64,000 nt of DNA from contig CM038918.1 of the NCBI GenBank assembly GCA_021904315.1, positions 14,275,349 through 14,339,348 of the forward strand, given 5' to 3'. The DNA is from Sphagnum magellanicum (taxonomy: Eukaryota; Streptophyta; Sphagnopsida; Sphagnales; Sphagnaceae). The translations under genes and the position numbers were made by a program. Below the pieces are notes generated by a model, which saw only the letters and a program-made list of their open reading frames with translations, was not told the DNA's origin and made no database searches. How positions within the stretch are numbered: the first letter of the stretch is position 1; every line of letters starts with the position of its first letter. Of this stretch, positions 23,725 through 35,931 are shown piece after piece.

Positions 23725-26430
23725 TTGAGTTTTTTTTGTGTGAATGATAAGAAGGATGTTGATGTGAAATGCCCACAAACTATGAGATGTATTCTTTGTT
23801 ATAGTAGTTTAGTTTTATTTTGTAACCTTAAAACCGAAGCAAAAAAAGGTCTAATCATACATAGTACAACAAATGGAATAGTAACATTGAAAAAACATGT
23901 GAATGTAGACCATTCTATTATTGTAAAAATATTTGAGGAGGAACTAAATAGTCCATTGAGAGGAGAAAGGTGGAGAAACAATGCAAAAAAAATCAAAAAA
24001 TTCAAACTAAACATTTGTATGTTTTACCAACTTATTTGGTAAAGTTTAATTCTACAATAATGAGTTTTGGTCTTTAGATGTGATAAGGAACACATGATAT
24101 ATTTGCCTTTGTGATTAACTTTTTAAGAATTGATTGACAAGCAAAACATGTTACTCTTGGTCTTTTTGAAATTTCACATATTTTTCCAAAAACTTTGGCC
24201 AAAAAATTGATTGAGGTAAAAAATGTAGTTTGAGAAAAACATTATTGTTGATGTAAAAGATGAAGGTTTTAATTTGAACATGATGAATTCTACATTAATA
24301 ACAATTGTAAATTATGACATTTTAGGTTTGGAAAAAAGTTATCAAGGCATTTGATTTGGGCATACATTTTTTAAGGCTATCAATATGTTACAATAGATGA
24401 AATTTTTTATAAAAACTTGACACATGTTTCTATTAAAAGTGCACAAGGAGATTTACAAAAATGCATATTGGCTAAAAAATTCTTGGAAATGTCAACAAAG
24501 GTGGAACAAAACATGTGTTGAATCTAGTTTGGCCCTAATGAAATTGAATACATTAGTGAAGACAAGGTAAATTGACACGCTCCCAAGTCCCTAGTTAGAC
24601 TCAAGTTGGGTCTAAGTTACTCTCACAACAGAATTGTGAGGAACTTGGGGCACGTTCCCAGCTCTCAACATTATAAGGGGTAAAGGGGCATGCTGAAGCT
24701 CCGAAATAAGACTAGGAAGAGTGACAAGCTATTCACGTACTTGAACTTGCATCAAACCAACTAACAAGTTTTTTGGATCACCTTCTGTAGCACCCTTGGT
24801 GCTAGGACAAGCCACAAGCAACTTTGGACTCACTTGATTCACCACGGCCTAGACTGGGGGGAAGCCATCACCTTCCCCCATATAGTATACTATGTGCCTT
24901 TCCATGGCACCCGCATCTGAATGGCTTTTTGTCCTGGGACTCTCAAAGAGGAATCCCGAAATTGTCCTGGTTTGGACTCCTGGGACTTTGAGCGATCATA
25001 ATTCTTTGTTCAGACCTCCGATTGGGATGAAGTCTGAAGCAAACTTGTAGCTCTCCTTGAGAGCTTTCCAACGGTGTATCACACTTCACCTGCATGCATT
25101 GGAGTCGGGTCAATTCTCGACTTTTAATGGTCGGGAGTCAAATTGCCAATTTGATTCCCGGCCCTTCTTTTTGCCATAACTTGTGTTATAAATGTCCAAA
25201 TGGCCCATGTGAGGCCATTTTCGACATCTACACTTCAATAATTTTCCAATGATATAAAAAACATTCCAATGCGAGATGTTTTGACCCCTGCAATTGAACT
25301 CTGAAGTTTTAGGAATCCCGGAAAACTCCCAAGTCCCAAATTCGGGAGTGTGAATTTCGTCCTCACATTCTTTCTAAGTAGGGTTGTGACATAAATTCTC
25401 TATTTAATGTATTGTTGCAATGAGAAATATATATGAAACAATATGTACATGTAGATTTGTAAGCAAAATTATCTTTTTTCAAAAGGCATTGCAATTTCAA
25501 AAAACAATTGTTCTTTTATAGTAGACATATTGCTATTAAAATGACTACACTAGTGTTTCCTCCTTTGACATGGCACATCTCTCAAATCATTATTGATGTC
25601 ATTTCCCTTGTCATGTTTATTTGTGTTTTTAATCAATCTAGAGGTCAATGGGTGTTCAGTGATGCTTTAAATTTTGCCATTTCCACTTGTTTGAAATTGA
25701 AAAAAGAATTTGAAATTTCAAGTTCTTTTGAAATTTTATGGAAGAGGGGTCCATTATTATTCTTGATTTAGGTCTTTTGACCTTTATCATCCAAAAAAAG
25801 GTTTGTTTTGTTTTTAGATTTTTAAATTTTTTGAAAAAGTATGAGGAAAATAAAGCTCCTAACATGTTTTTTTGTATGTTAGATCTTAGGTTCAAAAACT
25901 TACATTTGGTGTCTTCATTTATTGGCTATTGTTGAAAAATATGATAGAAACACATTATATCCCATGTTATCTGAAAATGCCACTATTGATCAAGATGTTG
26001 ATGAAGATTGCACTTTGAACATTTTTGAAATGATAGCAAGCACAAATGAACCAATAAAGGAATTTGTCAATAGAGAACTTCTAATTTTTAAAAGGTTTCA
26101 AATGGATGCAAAAAATATCAAATGTCCTCTTTAATGGTGAGAGAAACATGAATCTATGTTTAGTACATGTGGATTCCTTGCTTGTTAGATCTTAAGCATT
26201 GTTAGTTCACAAATTGAGATTGAAAGGATTTTTTCTTTGGTGGGAATATTTTCTAAAAAAATAATTAATTTTTGTGAGCAAATGACCCAATGACCCCAAG
26301 ATCTAGATTAGTTGTGAACCTTTTTTTTAATTTAATAAAGTTAATTGAAGCTAATTCAAAGTTAGAGAAGGAGTTTGAAGAAGAGTTAAGAAAATTTGAA
26401 AGAACATTTGAAAAGATGAGATCTTGATAA
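23725..26430 (+). pseudogene. hAT transposase remains, copy 1
   Basis: The N-terminal frame (23725-24042) carries a BED-type zinc finger: Cys-x2-Cys in MRCILCYS, then TLKKHVNVDHS with the two histidines. Further on, 25922-26134 encodes ENATIDQDVDEDCTLN and FVNRELLIFKRFQMDA, and the frame near 26141-26260 matches the hAT dimerisation region (IEIERIFSLVG). The same segments occur in the second copy at 51.4-53.6 kb. An intron appears to run from GT at 24567 to AG at 25454. It is only about 64 bp once the inserted LTR and its duplicated target are removed. Several stops interrupt the reading frame between these segments, and the catalytic region near 24.1-24.4 kb is badly decayed. Confidence 0.8.
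24573..25391 (-). mobile_element. Solo LTR nested in the hAT intron
   Basis: An 819-bp sequence that begins TG and ends CA on both strands (TGTCACAACCCTA at its 5' end, GGGAGCGTGTCA at its 3' end, read on the minus strand). It is flanked by a perfect 5-bp duplication TAAAT (24568-24572 and 25392-25396). No internal retroelement sequence is present, so it is a solo LTR left after recombination between two LTRs. It resembles 8837-9729. Family is probably Ty3/gypsy-like from length and 5-bp duplication, but this is not proved. It is younger than the hAT copy it sits in. Confidence 0.85.
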
Positions 26431-26769
26431 TATAATTTATTTTTAAAAAGTAACATTTTAATCATTCTTTAGACAGGTTTGTTTTTATTTTTAATTATTT
26501 TTTAATTAAATTTTCTTAGAAGAATGAATATAAATTTGAGATCCAGATTGTGAAAACTAGATATGAAAACCCATTGTTATCACATTTATGAGAATCACTT
26601 TGTTTAAGAACCAGCTTGATTAAATGTTTAAAAAATTGATACCTTGATCAATTATTGTAAATCTAAATTTAAAAAAAAAAAAACAGGGTCAGTTCTCTGA
26701 AGTGTTGGGAAGAACCAAAACTGATGGTTCTCATAAAAAGGCCGAGAACCACCCAACACTGGTAATAAC

Positions 26770-29184
26770 CTGGGCATTTGATTTTTTGATGACAGTGATT
26801 ATCAATGTTGATACCCAGATTGACACCCAGTAGGGGTTTGGTGCAATTTCTAATACCCTCTCCCACTCTGAATATATCCTGAAATTCTTCGGTAAAGAAG
26901 ATAAATTTGACACAAATAGGAAAAATGGAGGTGCCATCCCCTTTTGAGGCAGAAAAGTTTCTGAGGACAAGGTGGCATTCAATTACAGTAGAAAAATATA
27001 CTGCAAACGAGGGTGGAAGCTCAAATTCCCTGGGCCCAACAGAAACAGAGGAAATCTCTCTACCCTTGCCCTGCCCCTACATAAAACATTGACCTAATTT
27101 AGAAAGGACCCCTGGGTAGGACCTTAATGAAAGTAAGGTCCTACCCATGATGCCTAAATGTACTCCAAACTGGGGATGAAATCAAAAGCCAAGGTGAAAG
27201 CAGTACACAAGAAAACAAGAGGAGATGAAATTATGGATTTTCTCACCTTAATTGGGCCTCCCAGGAGCTTCACCCCCAATTCTGGATTTGCCTTTCTTGC
27301 ATCCTCTTCTCGTATTCTTCTCTTTTTTTCTCATGTCCTTCATTAAATCAAGTCTTGTCAGGATAAAATCTTGCAAATCTTGTGAATTGATACACAATTT
27401 CATGAAAGGGCTGGTGTAAGTTTGAGTGAAAATCAAAATGCATGTCATGGGTAGGTACAATTTGAATGGGCAAATGTATTCCAACAATTGAAAGTATCAA
27501 TTTCAGAACTATCAATTTATAAACAGTAAAAAACTAATTAAGCCCTTTATTGCTTCTAGAAATGATTACTTCCAATGTAATAATTAGATACCTTATTTTG
27601 ATTTTATGCCATTTTTGTAAAAATGTAAGTGACTCCTTTGTTGTTTTAAGAATATTCCTAATAACTAGTGGTTACAGTTTCGAGAATTCTCTTCCTAACT
27701 TGTTATTATCTTCCTTGTAACCCAAGACTATTGGCTAGTATGTGGAATAGTTTCAAAACCCTGGACAACTTAACCCATGGTTATAGAATTTCCTTATTAC
27801 CATGTCAAGGTTTTCCTAAAGTTTTTGACAATATGTTATACCACAAATAATGGCCAGCCTTTGTAATATGGCCTTTTTGTGATGACTGTGGGGATGGAAC
27901 TCTAATTCACAATGAATTTCTTACTAGAGTTTGTAAGTTAGTAGATTATGCTTTTCGAGTGCCAGCCCACTTATCTCAATGCCACATCTGATATTTACAA
28001 TTTTGATAGACAATGTGCTTCATTCTATTCAAGTCAATTGCATTATCATATATTATATTTTAAGTATTATTCATTTATTCAAATTTGAACTTGATTTCTT
28101 GCCCCCCAAGATGATTGGGGGAAAGAAAAGAAAATAAATTCCATTTCAAACTGAAAACAAAATTCAAAGAAATCTTTTCAAAACATCATTTTATGGAAGG
28201 TAAAGTCTGGCTTGGGCAGTACCACCCTGCTTAGAAAGCTGGGGTTCTACTCCACAGTTGCTTCTGGGAGTAAAGTACCTAGCCTACTTGCTTCTACTAG
28301 CACCAGGAAAAATGGTTGTCAGTTATTCTTGCTCCTTGGATCAAACTTTCTAAGGGTGTCAAAGGTTTGCAGTTTTGCTAATAATTTGGTTCCCCCATAG
28401 AATTCCCAAAAAAACAAGTTGTGCTCGGGTTACATGCACAAAGAGTTTATTTTTCCAGCACATATATAGAGTGTGGGAAAATAAGAATGTGATTCCAAAA
28501 TGAATGAGCTAAACCATGACCAGAAACAAACAAACAAACAAAGAAGATAGTCAGGAAAATTGCAATGGTTATTGATTCATGACCCCAAAAATTATGGAGC
28601 ATTTTATGAGTTAATAATAATGGCAAAAATGAACTGTCTAAAAGAACTCTGAACTGGACCATATTATTATTATGACAAGTCTAGTAATGCCAGGTTATAT
28701 AGCATAAAACCAAGTTACCAATGAGTGAGTCTCTTCTACTTACTTAACACATTGCTAATATCAATTTGATACGACACATGGAGTTACATGTCCATTCCTA
28801 ATAGGTATACTGATCTTTTTCTGGGTGGCTAAATTTCAGACCCAGTTGGTGGAAAAAAAAAAAAAAAAAAAAAAATCTTAAAATTACAAAGCTGTGAAAC
28901 TCAAATATAAATGGGTTGGTTTAAGTAACCTATTTCATCAATCAAATGCAAATGGGCAAAACCACATTTAAAATGTGCAGGCCCATTAGCTTAGCCACTG
29001 ATGATGCACAATGGGTTTAGTTTTTGCCCTAAAAGCTTGAGACAGCAAATTAGCTGGATGAGGAAAATTTCATAATTACTCACCCAAACCCTAACAAAGA
29101 TGTTTTGATCCACACCAACCTGAGTCACCCCGGGCTAACCTGGGCATATAATCGGGGCACTCTAAAAACATGTCTAGTATAATT
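26770..29184. other. Intergenic DNA between hAT copy 1 and the TCP gene
   Basis: Apart from the 13-bp hairpin at 27114-27146 and a poly-A run near 28852-28875, nothing recurrent or coding was recognised. Confidence 0.5.
27114..27146. repeat. Perfect 13-bp inverted repeat with 7-base loop
   Basis: GGGTAGGACCTTA and TAAGGTCCTACCC are perfect complements around ATGAAAG. It lies between hAT copy 1 and the TCP gene, 2.2 kb past the TCP stop. It is not followed by a T run and no adjacent gene uses it, so its role is unknown; it may be the remnant of a small inverted-repeat element. Confidence 0.9.
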
Positions 29185-29190
29185 TTTATT
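29185..29190 (-). terminator. Candidate poly(A) signal of the TCP gene
   Basis: An AATAAA hexamer on the minus strand lies about 115 bp past the TCP stop codon, a normal distance for a plant near-upstream element. Another AATAAA occurs about 850 bp downstream (28447-28452). The choice between them needs transcript data. Confidence 0.4.
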
Positions 29191-29303
29191 TGAGACTATT
29201 GTGTGATAAAGTTCGGTGGCAAACTGGACAAGTTCTGTTAGTCAGTCCAAGTGAGAGTAATTAGGCAATGACTATTGGGATGGAAGAACCGGCGGGTATC
29301 ATC

Positions 29304-31143
29304 TCACCGTGAACTGGTTGGATCGTCGCCAGTACTCTCCCCCTGAGCTTGTCGTTGCTGCTGCGGCCCTGCTGCGGCGGAGCTCTGCTGCTGCTGCTGC
29401 AGCAGCATCGACGACCTTTGCTGTTCCAAATTCTGTTGCAAATTACGACTGTATGCTTGCAGTGCTGCCAACAGGCCTGAAGAATTGGATTGTCCTGCTG
29501 CTTGATCCCTGGCTGCTGCTCCTAGGCCCAAGAATGTGGGTGGATGTAGCTGCTGTTGAATTCCTTGTTGCTGCTGTTGTTGCAGTAATTGCATTGTGGA
29601 ACCTGCGGCTAACGACATTTGATGTCCCTGTTGCTGCTGCTGCATATGGCTGCTGCTACGTCCCTGCAATTCCAGCCCCATTGATCCGGCCCCAACAGCT
29701 TGTATGTTACTGGGAGCTGGTAGAAGTGTTATCATTGAAGTAGATGATACATTACTTGATCCAGCTCCCTGTGCAGCGGTAAGCATGCGATATTGACCGG
29801 CAGTTGAAGGAAATGACCAAATGTGTTGTTGTTGTTGTAGCTCATGAGATAGAGTAGTAGGGCCGCCTGTGCAGGTCTCCGGCATTACTTGCTGCATCCC
29901 GGCGGATGTTGCAGATGAGCTGCTGCTCGTGGTTAATGGTAGCATCCAGACTGTTCCTGCAGTTGGCTGTATCCCTGCACTACTACTACTACTCATGGAT
30001 GCTGCATTAGCAGCTGGTACTCCTGAAGCTGCTGCTGCTGCTGCTACAGCCCACATTGCTGCTGCTGCTGCTGGCTGCATCAAGCTTGCCGACGATATTC
30101 CTGCAGCACCAGCTGCAACTTGTTGTGAAGATAATTGTCTAGTTGATGACGATGTCTGCTGCATCGACCTTGAAGACTGATCTATTTCTTCCTTGAGACG
30201 AGAAAGTGGACCAGCTGCTGCAGCAGCTCCTCGAGGCCTTTTCGACCTGCTCGATGTATCCTGCAAACTATCTAACCCATGAGTTTCTGACGGGCTCCGG
30301 CGGCCCGAGACCATATTTGCAGCTTCGTGATCATGGAAGCCTGATATTGTTTCACGGATGCAGCTCATGCCCTCCTGCATACCTGCTGATCTTGATATGT
30401 CCAGCGCTCTTTCCTCCGGCGCACTTGACATGCAGCCCCATCCAGTATTGGATCTACTACTCTGCATTTGCTCAGCTTGCATGCGTGCGCTAGAAATCTC
30501 TAGAAGCTGATGTGAGGGTGTCCTTGAAGTTAATGTTGTGAAGCCTAAGTTAATGCCTTGCAATGAAGGTGCTCTGCCTGCTGCTGCAACAGCCTGCATG
30601 CTCGCTGAGCCTCGTAAGGGTCCGACTATAGATGAATAAAGAGCTGGAACGGTGCCTGTTCCTGTTGCTGCAATAATTGCAGCCTCCGCATGCCGAAGCA
30701 ACCACTCAATAGTCTCTCCATCTGACTTATGTCTCAACTCGCGGGTTAGCTGGAAAATGCGCGCTGCACATGTAGCTGGCATCCGTATGCGTCGACCCCG
30801 TCCATCAACTTTCGTATGACGATCCTTTGTTGGCGGACGCTTGGTCGCCGGGGCTGCAGCTTGTTTTTTCGCTTCTTTTGCAGCTTCTACAGATGTCGCC
30901 GCAGCATCTGCCATCGTTGTTTCCTGCTGTTTTCTGCGAGGCAACGCAGATATTCCACAAGTCACGCCAGGGCTTAAATTAGACCGACCAGATTGTCCCT
31001 CGCCGCCGTACTGATCTCCGCGCCCCATCCCACCCGCTGCCATAGCCGAAGTGGTTACATCCACATGCGATGCAGACCGTGCTGCAGGCCCCCCTCGCAT
31101 ACCATGGCCAGCCATTGCTGCCATAGCTGCTTGTGCGTAATGT

Positions 31144-31174
<31 letters not shown>

Positions 31175-31352
31175 CCTGCTCTAAACGCAAGGTGGAACTA
31201 GAGCCATAACCCACCAAGCCCCTTGAATCCGATTGCTGATATTGTTGAATTAGTTGTGGTGGCAACCCCGTATCTGAGCTTCCCCCACCTTGACCTGAGT
31301 CTCGCTGAGACTCTGATTTATAAGATTTCCCATGACCAGCTCCTGACTCCAT
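29304..31352 (-). CDS. Class I (PCF-type) TCP transcription factor, 682 aa
   Basis: This is a nuclear DNA-binding protein of the plant-specific TCP family. Class I members bind GTGGGNCC-like sites as dimers and control growth and cell proliferation (family knowledge). The TCP domain spans about residues 171-232: a basic region containing [20 protein letters not shown], then a helix-loop-helix ending in [20 protein letters not shown] and ATGTGTVPA. The basic region lacks the extra residues of class II (CYC/TB1, CIN) proteins, so class I is clear. Cys195 matches the conserved redox-sensitive cysteine of class I factors. The rest is low complexity: poly-Gln near residues 59-70, Ala/Ser-rich stretches, and Gln-rich patches in the C-terminal third. 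At 682 residues it is longer than the 200-450 usual for angiosperm class I members. The coding region is a single open frame; the ATG at 31352 is the first in-frame methionine of a Ser/Gly-rich N-terminus. Two positions differ from the common class I motif: Arg for Gly in RELRHKSDG, and HAEAA for QAEPA. Confidence 0.93.
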
Positions 31353-32068
31353 GTAAAATTCAATAGAGCTTTTATTGGAACTTTCTCAATCCCGCGTCTG
31401 ATCACACCAGCTAATAGCCCACCTCCTCGACATACGCATCGCGTACATGATTGTCAATCTTTCTACTTGCAAGTTGCAGCCTGCAATCTGGTACTTGAGT
31501 TGCGCTTTTTGCTTTTCTCTACGCACACTACAACTCGGGCGTCGTTAACGTCCCTACAGCTCTGTAGGTCGTCTGTGCCATCGTGCCAGCTTGATCCATC
31601 CTGATGTCTTCAACTCTTCTGCACAAGATGCAGCTAGTCTAGGGGTCATCCTAGTCCTGCCCAATGAATCAGTTGCTGTCATGGAGCTCAAGTATTCCCA
31701 GAACAGCTGAATCGCGTTGTCTCCGGACTTCGCTTCACCAAACGCGACAGACGACACTTCTCGAAAAGAGTTAGGTGGGGACTTTGCAGGGTGATCGGCA
31801 AGTTGGCAGCCCGGCTGCTGCATCCAGGGCCACCTCTGACTAAGGGCGAGTACAGCTGCAATCGAATATGAACGACATCTTGCAACTCATATTCACTTAT
31901 ACTTGTAACAGCAACAGCTTCAAAGTCCTTACTAGTCAGAAGCTGGAGACGTTGCACCATCTCGAGTAGATAGATAGCTTACAATCAGAGTCTTGCGGAG
32001 CTTCTGCAATAATATTGCCTCTGTTCCATATTTTCTATAATGCCTCTGAATTTCGGATATATACGTAT

Positions 32069-32174
32069 CTGCAAAAACAAACAACCGCCTCAGATTCAAA
32101 ACTCAAAGCTAACTCAACCCGGCCCACAAGGAGCTCTTCCATGATTCCCTTGTGGGAAAATTGTCTATGTTTAC
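32069..32174 (-). other. Candidate intron in the 5' leader of the TCP gene
   Basis: On the minus strand a consensus donor (TTGGAG then GTAAAC, cut at 32174) is followed about 106 bp later by a pyrimidine-rich acceptor (TTGTTTTTGCAG, ending at 32069). The exon would then run to the TCP start at 31352, giving a leader of about 700 nt. Leader introns are common in plant transcription factor genes. No transcript evidence is available, and the donor lies inside a block that is also duplicated at 36 kb, so this is only a candidate. Confidence 0.35.
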
Positions 32175-32238
32175 CTCCAAGAATAGACTAAAATCGCAAG
32201 TAACAAGGGATTGTGCAACACAGGGAGTTTTGCAACAT
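32128..32238 (+). repeat. Upstream duplication block, copy 1
   Basis: A ~105-bp segment that is clearly similar to 35995-36103 in the same orientation. Both contain AAAATTGTCTA, GTTTACCTCCAAGAAT and a well-conserved 3' part, GTGCAACACAGGGAGTTTTG. On the plus strand one frame reads as protein-like in both copies (DSLVGKLSMFTSKN here). No domain is recognised. Confidence 0.75.
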
Positions 32239-34698
32239 TTCCAACGAGCCTCAACTCAAAGAGAAAGTTCAATTATGCCGTCAAGAAGGGTACCGTGAAC
32301 CAACGTCAAAGGGAAGTCCGTAAATTTTCCTTGGTTGGAAAGCACCTTTTGGGGGAACCGCATGAAGTTTCCCTTCGATATTGGTTCTAAGAGGGATTTC
32401 TGACAGGGATAACTGAGAGATTTTCCAGATTGCACACAGGGAGTTGTACGAAAACTCCTTGAGGCAGACCTTCGTCGTGAACCCTCCGTCCCTCTGTCCC
32501 TCCCTCCCGCCTACAGACCGAAGACACAAGCTTTGATTAGGAAAAGAGCAGAAAAGTTGGTAGACACCTTCCCCCGTCAGCTAGACCAGTTTCTTCCTGT
32601 TCGTTTTCGTGTGTTTCTGTATCATTTCTAGTTGCCAATACTACGTCGCCGTACCCAACCCTCTCCCAAGGAATTAGAGGAGGCCGACGTTGGTTAGCAG
32701 GGCTCTGTTTGTACCAAGCTGCCGTCGACTCTCCTTCTTTTTTGGTGAAGATCAGTACCCTTCTGCAGCTCGAGTGGAGCTAGCCATGAGCATCATAGTT
32801 CGACACTGACATTTATGTGAGTTGGAAAACTTGAAGGGAGCAGCCACTGAGCCTGCAGTACCTCGCAGGGCGAAGAGGACAAAATAAAGATCAGTACTAG
32901 GTCTACTCGAGAGGACCTCGCCGTTGAGCTCGCGCGCGGCTTTGAGTCTTCGCCTTGTTGGATAGAACATTCATTGTCTTCTGCAACAGCCACAGACAGA
33001 GACACCATTCTTTTCAGTAAAGGCACGACGACGTGCAAGCCCTGAGGTTAAGATCTCCTGATCAGTTTGCATCCATCGCTTTACTCAGCTTCCTATGCGT
33101 CGACCAGTCTTACACTGAGCTTTTTGATGCTTGCGTGAAATCCGGGAAGATTGCCGGAATGATGACATCAGGATTCGACATAGAATTACTAGACATGAGA
33201 ATATTATAAGCAGGTACTTGCAGCAGCAGAAGCTGTCCAAATGCCGACGTGACTTCCAGTCCGGTGCAACTCATATTGGCGCAGGAATACAGCAGGAGCA
33301 GCACCAGGTTCATCGAGGATACACGCATACAAGTGCTGCTGCAGCATCGGTTCGAGGCATTGCCGTCATTCCAATCCATGGTTTGTGTCCTATAGCTGCC
33401 GTTGTCGGAATTTCGATCAGGAATTGCAAAAGAGAAATACACCTGATCGCTGCAGCTGACGTCTTATAATTCGACCAAGGTCTAGAAAGCTAACAACCCA
33501 ACATTAAACTAGCTAGGAGCACTAGACTAGCAGTGTACTAATTTCTCATAGCTGATTCACATAGAATGGAAGTGCAGATCTAGTATCGATTTGATTGACA
33601 GTTGCAAGTAGGTACATACACACTCTTGTTGGTATCTGCAATCTCTAGCTGCGGGATCTGAATTAGTGCCTGCATTGCAGCAGATGAGGAGCTGCAGACT
33701 GGAGGTATGCAGGTAGCAACTAGTATGTTGGAAGTAAAGCTCGATCTCGCTGCTTTTTTTGCGGGGATGGGGTGCATCCGTCGGGATCCGACAATTAACA
33801 CAAGATCTGACGCAAAAACGTGGACGGCGTTGAGTTCTTCGAGCCCTGGTAGCTGATCATGCTGTTTTTTGTGGCCACTATTTGCCTGACAGTCGTGGTC
33901 GGACCGCGTGTCCTTCCTGCTTTTTCTCTCGATTGCAGGAACCCCGGCCTAGTCGCTCTTGCATTGAGCCCACTAGTCTCATGAACAGTGCTGCAATATT
34001 ATGCGGCACAGGGAAGGATATGTTAAATTTGCCGCCTACACATGACTAACTAGCTAGCTAGCTGCATGATTACATTATTATTTGAACTTGATGCCCATGA
34101 CGGACCAATGCTTTTCCAACTCTGGATAAGATTAAAAACTACCTGTAGATGCAGCTGCAGTAGTCAAGTACTGTGATGATGAGTTAAGCAATGACGACGT
34201 ACGTTGGTTGAATTAGCAGCTGGGGATCTATCCAAGCTCCACTAGTGAAATCAGCAACTTGCAGCAGCACTAGAGCTGGGTATCACCAGTTCCGTCGGTG
34301 CTCTTGCTAGCTACGCTGCTCTTGAATTCAACCTCTCTATAATTATTATGCAGTCATCATGTATAATTGACTCCACAATTACCCATTCTTTTTTTCAGTT
34401 TTCTCAATAACAAAAAAAGCTACCTTGAATCAGATTGATTCGCTGCAGTGATTATGTCTCCACATGCTCGACTAAGGTGTCAATGATTTGCTCATGTCGA
34501 GACTTTGCTGAAACTGCAGGGATGTTCGACGACAAGGCCGCATATATATATATATATATAACCTATATCCAGGTAAATAAGAAGCACCAGTGCTGCAACT
34601 AGAACCCAGGGGCCGTGGAAGAAATTTTAATTTAAGCTTCACTTTGAAAATGTGAGAAAGAGATAAGAATAATGGTAAAGGAGATGAATGTTCATTGA

Positions 34699-35030
34699 CC
34701 TTGCCTACCAAGACAAGGTGTTTAGATTCATTATAGAGTATAGTAACTTAAGGGATTTTGGCCCCTAGGTAATAGGTCTATTTTTATATGAGGATTTTTG
34801 AAAGATGATATATTGGCTTGTGTTGAAACCTGAGATTAGTTATTATAGAGTTATAATATCTTGAAGGATTTTGGTTTCCTATAGAGGAGTTTTTGAAGCT
34901 TATGTTTTGGTGTGCATGGTGAAATATTTGAGCTTCCATAATTCTCATTTTCCTCATAGGGGAAATTTTCAATAGTTCATCACTATTTATGTCAATCTCA
35001 ATTTTGATTTTACTGTATATTAACATGGAC
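34699..35030 (+). repeat. Dispersed repeat E, copy 2
   Basis: Starts at CCTTGCCTACCAAGACAAGG and keeps the family order as far as TCTCATTTTCCTCA. It then jumps to CAATAGTTCATCACTATTTA, text that in copy 3 lies some 220 bp further on. It therefore appears internally deleted relative to copy 3. Confidence 0.75.
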
Positions 35031-35931
35031 CTGAAAAGGCATTAAAATAATAATTGTTTCGAATTATATGTACATAAAGAGAGAGACATGGACCACTTGA
35101 TGCCATAAACTCTGGATAAATCCAAAGAACATGCGGCTAGGCTAGGTGGCTAGCTAGCTGGGACCTGCAGCGGGACTACACTAGCTATCTACTAGAATTA
35201 CCATTGTTTTAAACGCCAGTAAATTCCAGTACTTGTATGATTGTATGAACTTTGGGAAATTAGAAGCAGCTGCAAGAACTTTGATTTTTAGTGCAGAATA
35301 TGTATATGAAGCAGCTGCAAGAATTAATTAAGTACTTATACACAAACTATATTGCAGCTACTTCAAAGATGATCACTTTATAGGCCTGCATGCCGATAGC
35401 AGCTACTAGAGTAGTGGTGTTTGATGAGTCTATTATATACATTGTCCGCAGGGTGGTTGGACCCCACTGCAACGATCTTATAATTCGTCTATCATTGCAC
35501 CCTCCGTTCATGTACGCATGAGTGCAAAAACTTATGATCATGATATGATCAATCAAGCAACAACTTCTATATATAAGAAGATGTCTAGACAAGCTTCCGC
35601 ATACATCACAACAAATGTTAGTTTTTGGCATTCCCTGTAGGGCAAAGAGTGGAAACCTCTGACAAATAGAACTTGAATTAAGAAAATACAGGAATACTCT
35701 CCAAGGGAACCCTAGGATCAATATTTCAATATTTTATTCTAATTTTCCCATTGTAAAATAAGAGGATCGCTGTATTTTCCCATTGTCAAGCAAACCATTC
35801 TATGTTTGATCAGGGAAAATTCAAGTTTTTCTTGATGGTCCCACAGGGAATCCTAGAAAAAAGTTTATTGCACCTATACATAATATTAAATAACTTCCCA
35901 ATGTGAAAAACAAATTTGGTTCTTCGGCTAG

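Larger units (their letters stand above)
22193..26761 (+). mobile_element. hAT-superfamily DNA transposon, copy 1, full length but decayed
   Basis: The ends are CAATGTTGGCCAGTTCTC at the left and GAGAACCACCCAACACTG at the right, an imperfect inverted repeat of the CAGTGTTGG type common in plant hAT elements. Both ends are flanked by a perfect 8-bp duplication GTAATAAC (22185-22192 and 26762-26769), the hAT hallmark. In order it contains a subterminal GTTCTC-rich region, a TATAAAAA box near 22451, a T/G-rich degenerate minisatellite, a BED zinc-finger frame, a transposase core, an intron and a C-terminal dimerisation region. A solo LTR sits in the intron. In-frame stops occur in the transposase, so it is inactive. 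Confidence 0.9.
31353..34698. other. Low-repeat upstream region of the TCP gene
   Basis: This stretch is visibly richer in G+C than its surroundings and holds none of the dispersed repeats seen elsewhere. It contains many GCAGC/CTGCAG words, a TA dinucleotide run near 34543-34560 and several short open frames with no recognisable domain (for example 33131-33469). It is best read as the leader, promoter and upstream regulatory DNA of the TCP gene. No second gene could be supported. Confidence 0.5.

Noticed and set aside
29309-30493. Plus-strand frames of 95-144 codons
   Set aside because: Antisense shadows of the CAG/GCT-rich TCP coding region.
33110-33469. Open frames of 110 and 112 codons on opposite strands upstream of the TCP gene
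   Set aside because: They overlap each other on opposite strands, lack a recognised domain, and sit in probable regulatory DNA.
34543-34562. TA dinucleotide run considered as a TCP promoter TATA box
   Set aside because: It is 3.2 kb upstream of the start codon and is a simple repeat; no other promoter signs nearby.
35347-35721. 124-codon minus-strand frame
   Set aside because: No domain or splice context; isolated Cys and His residues are not spaced as a finger.
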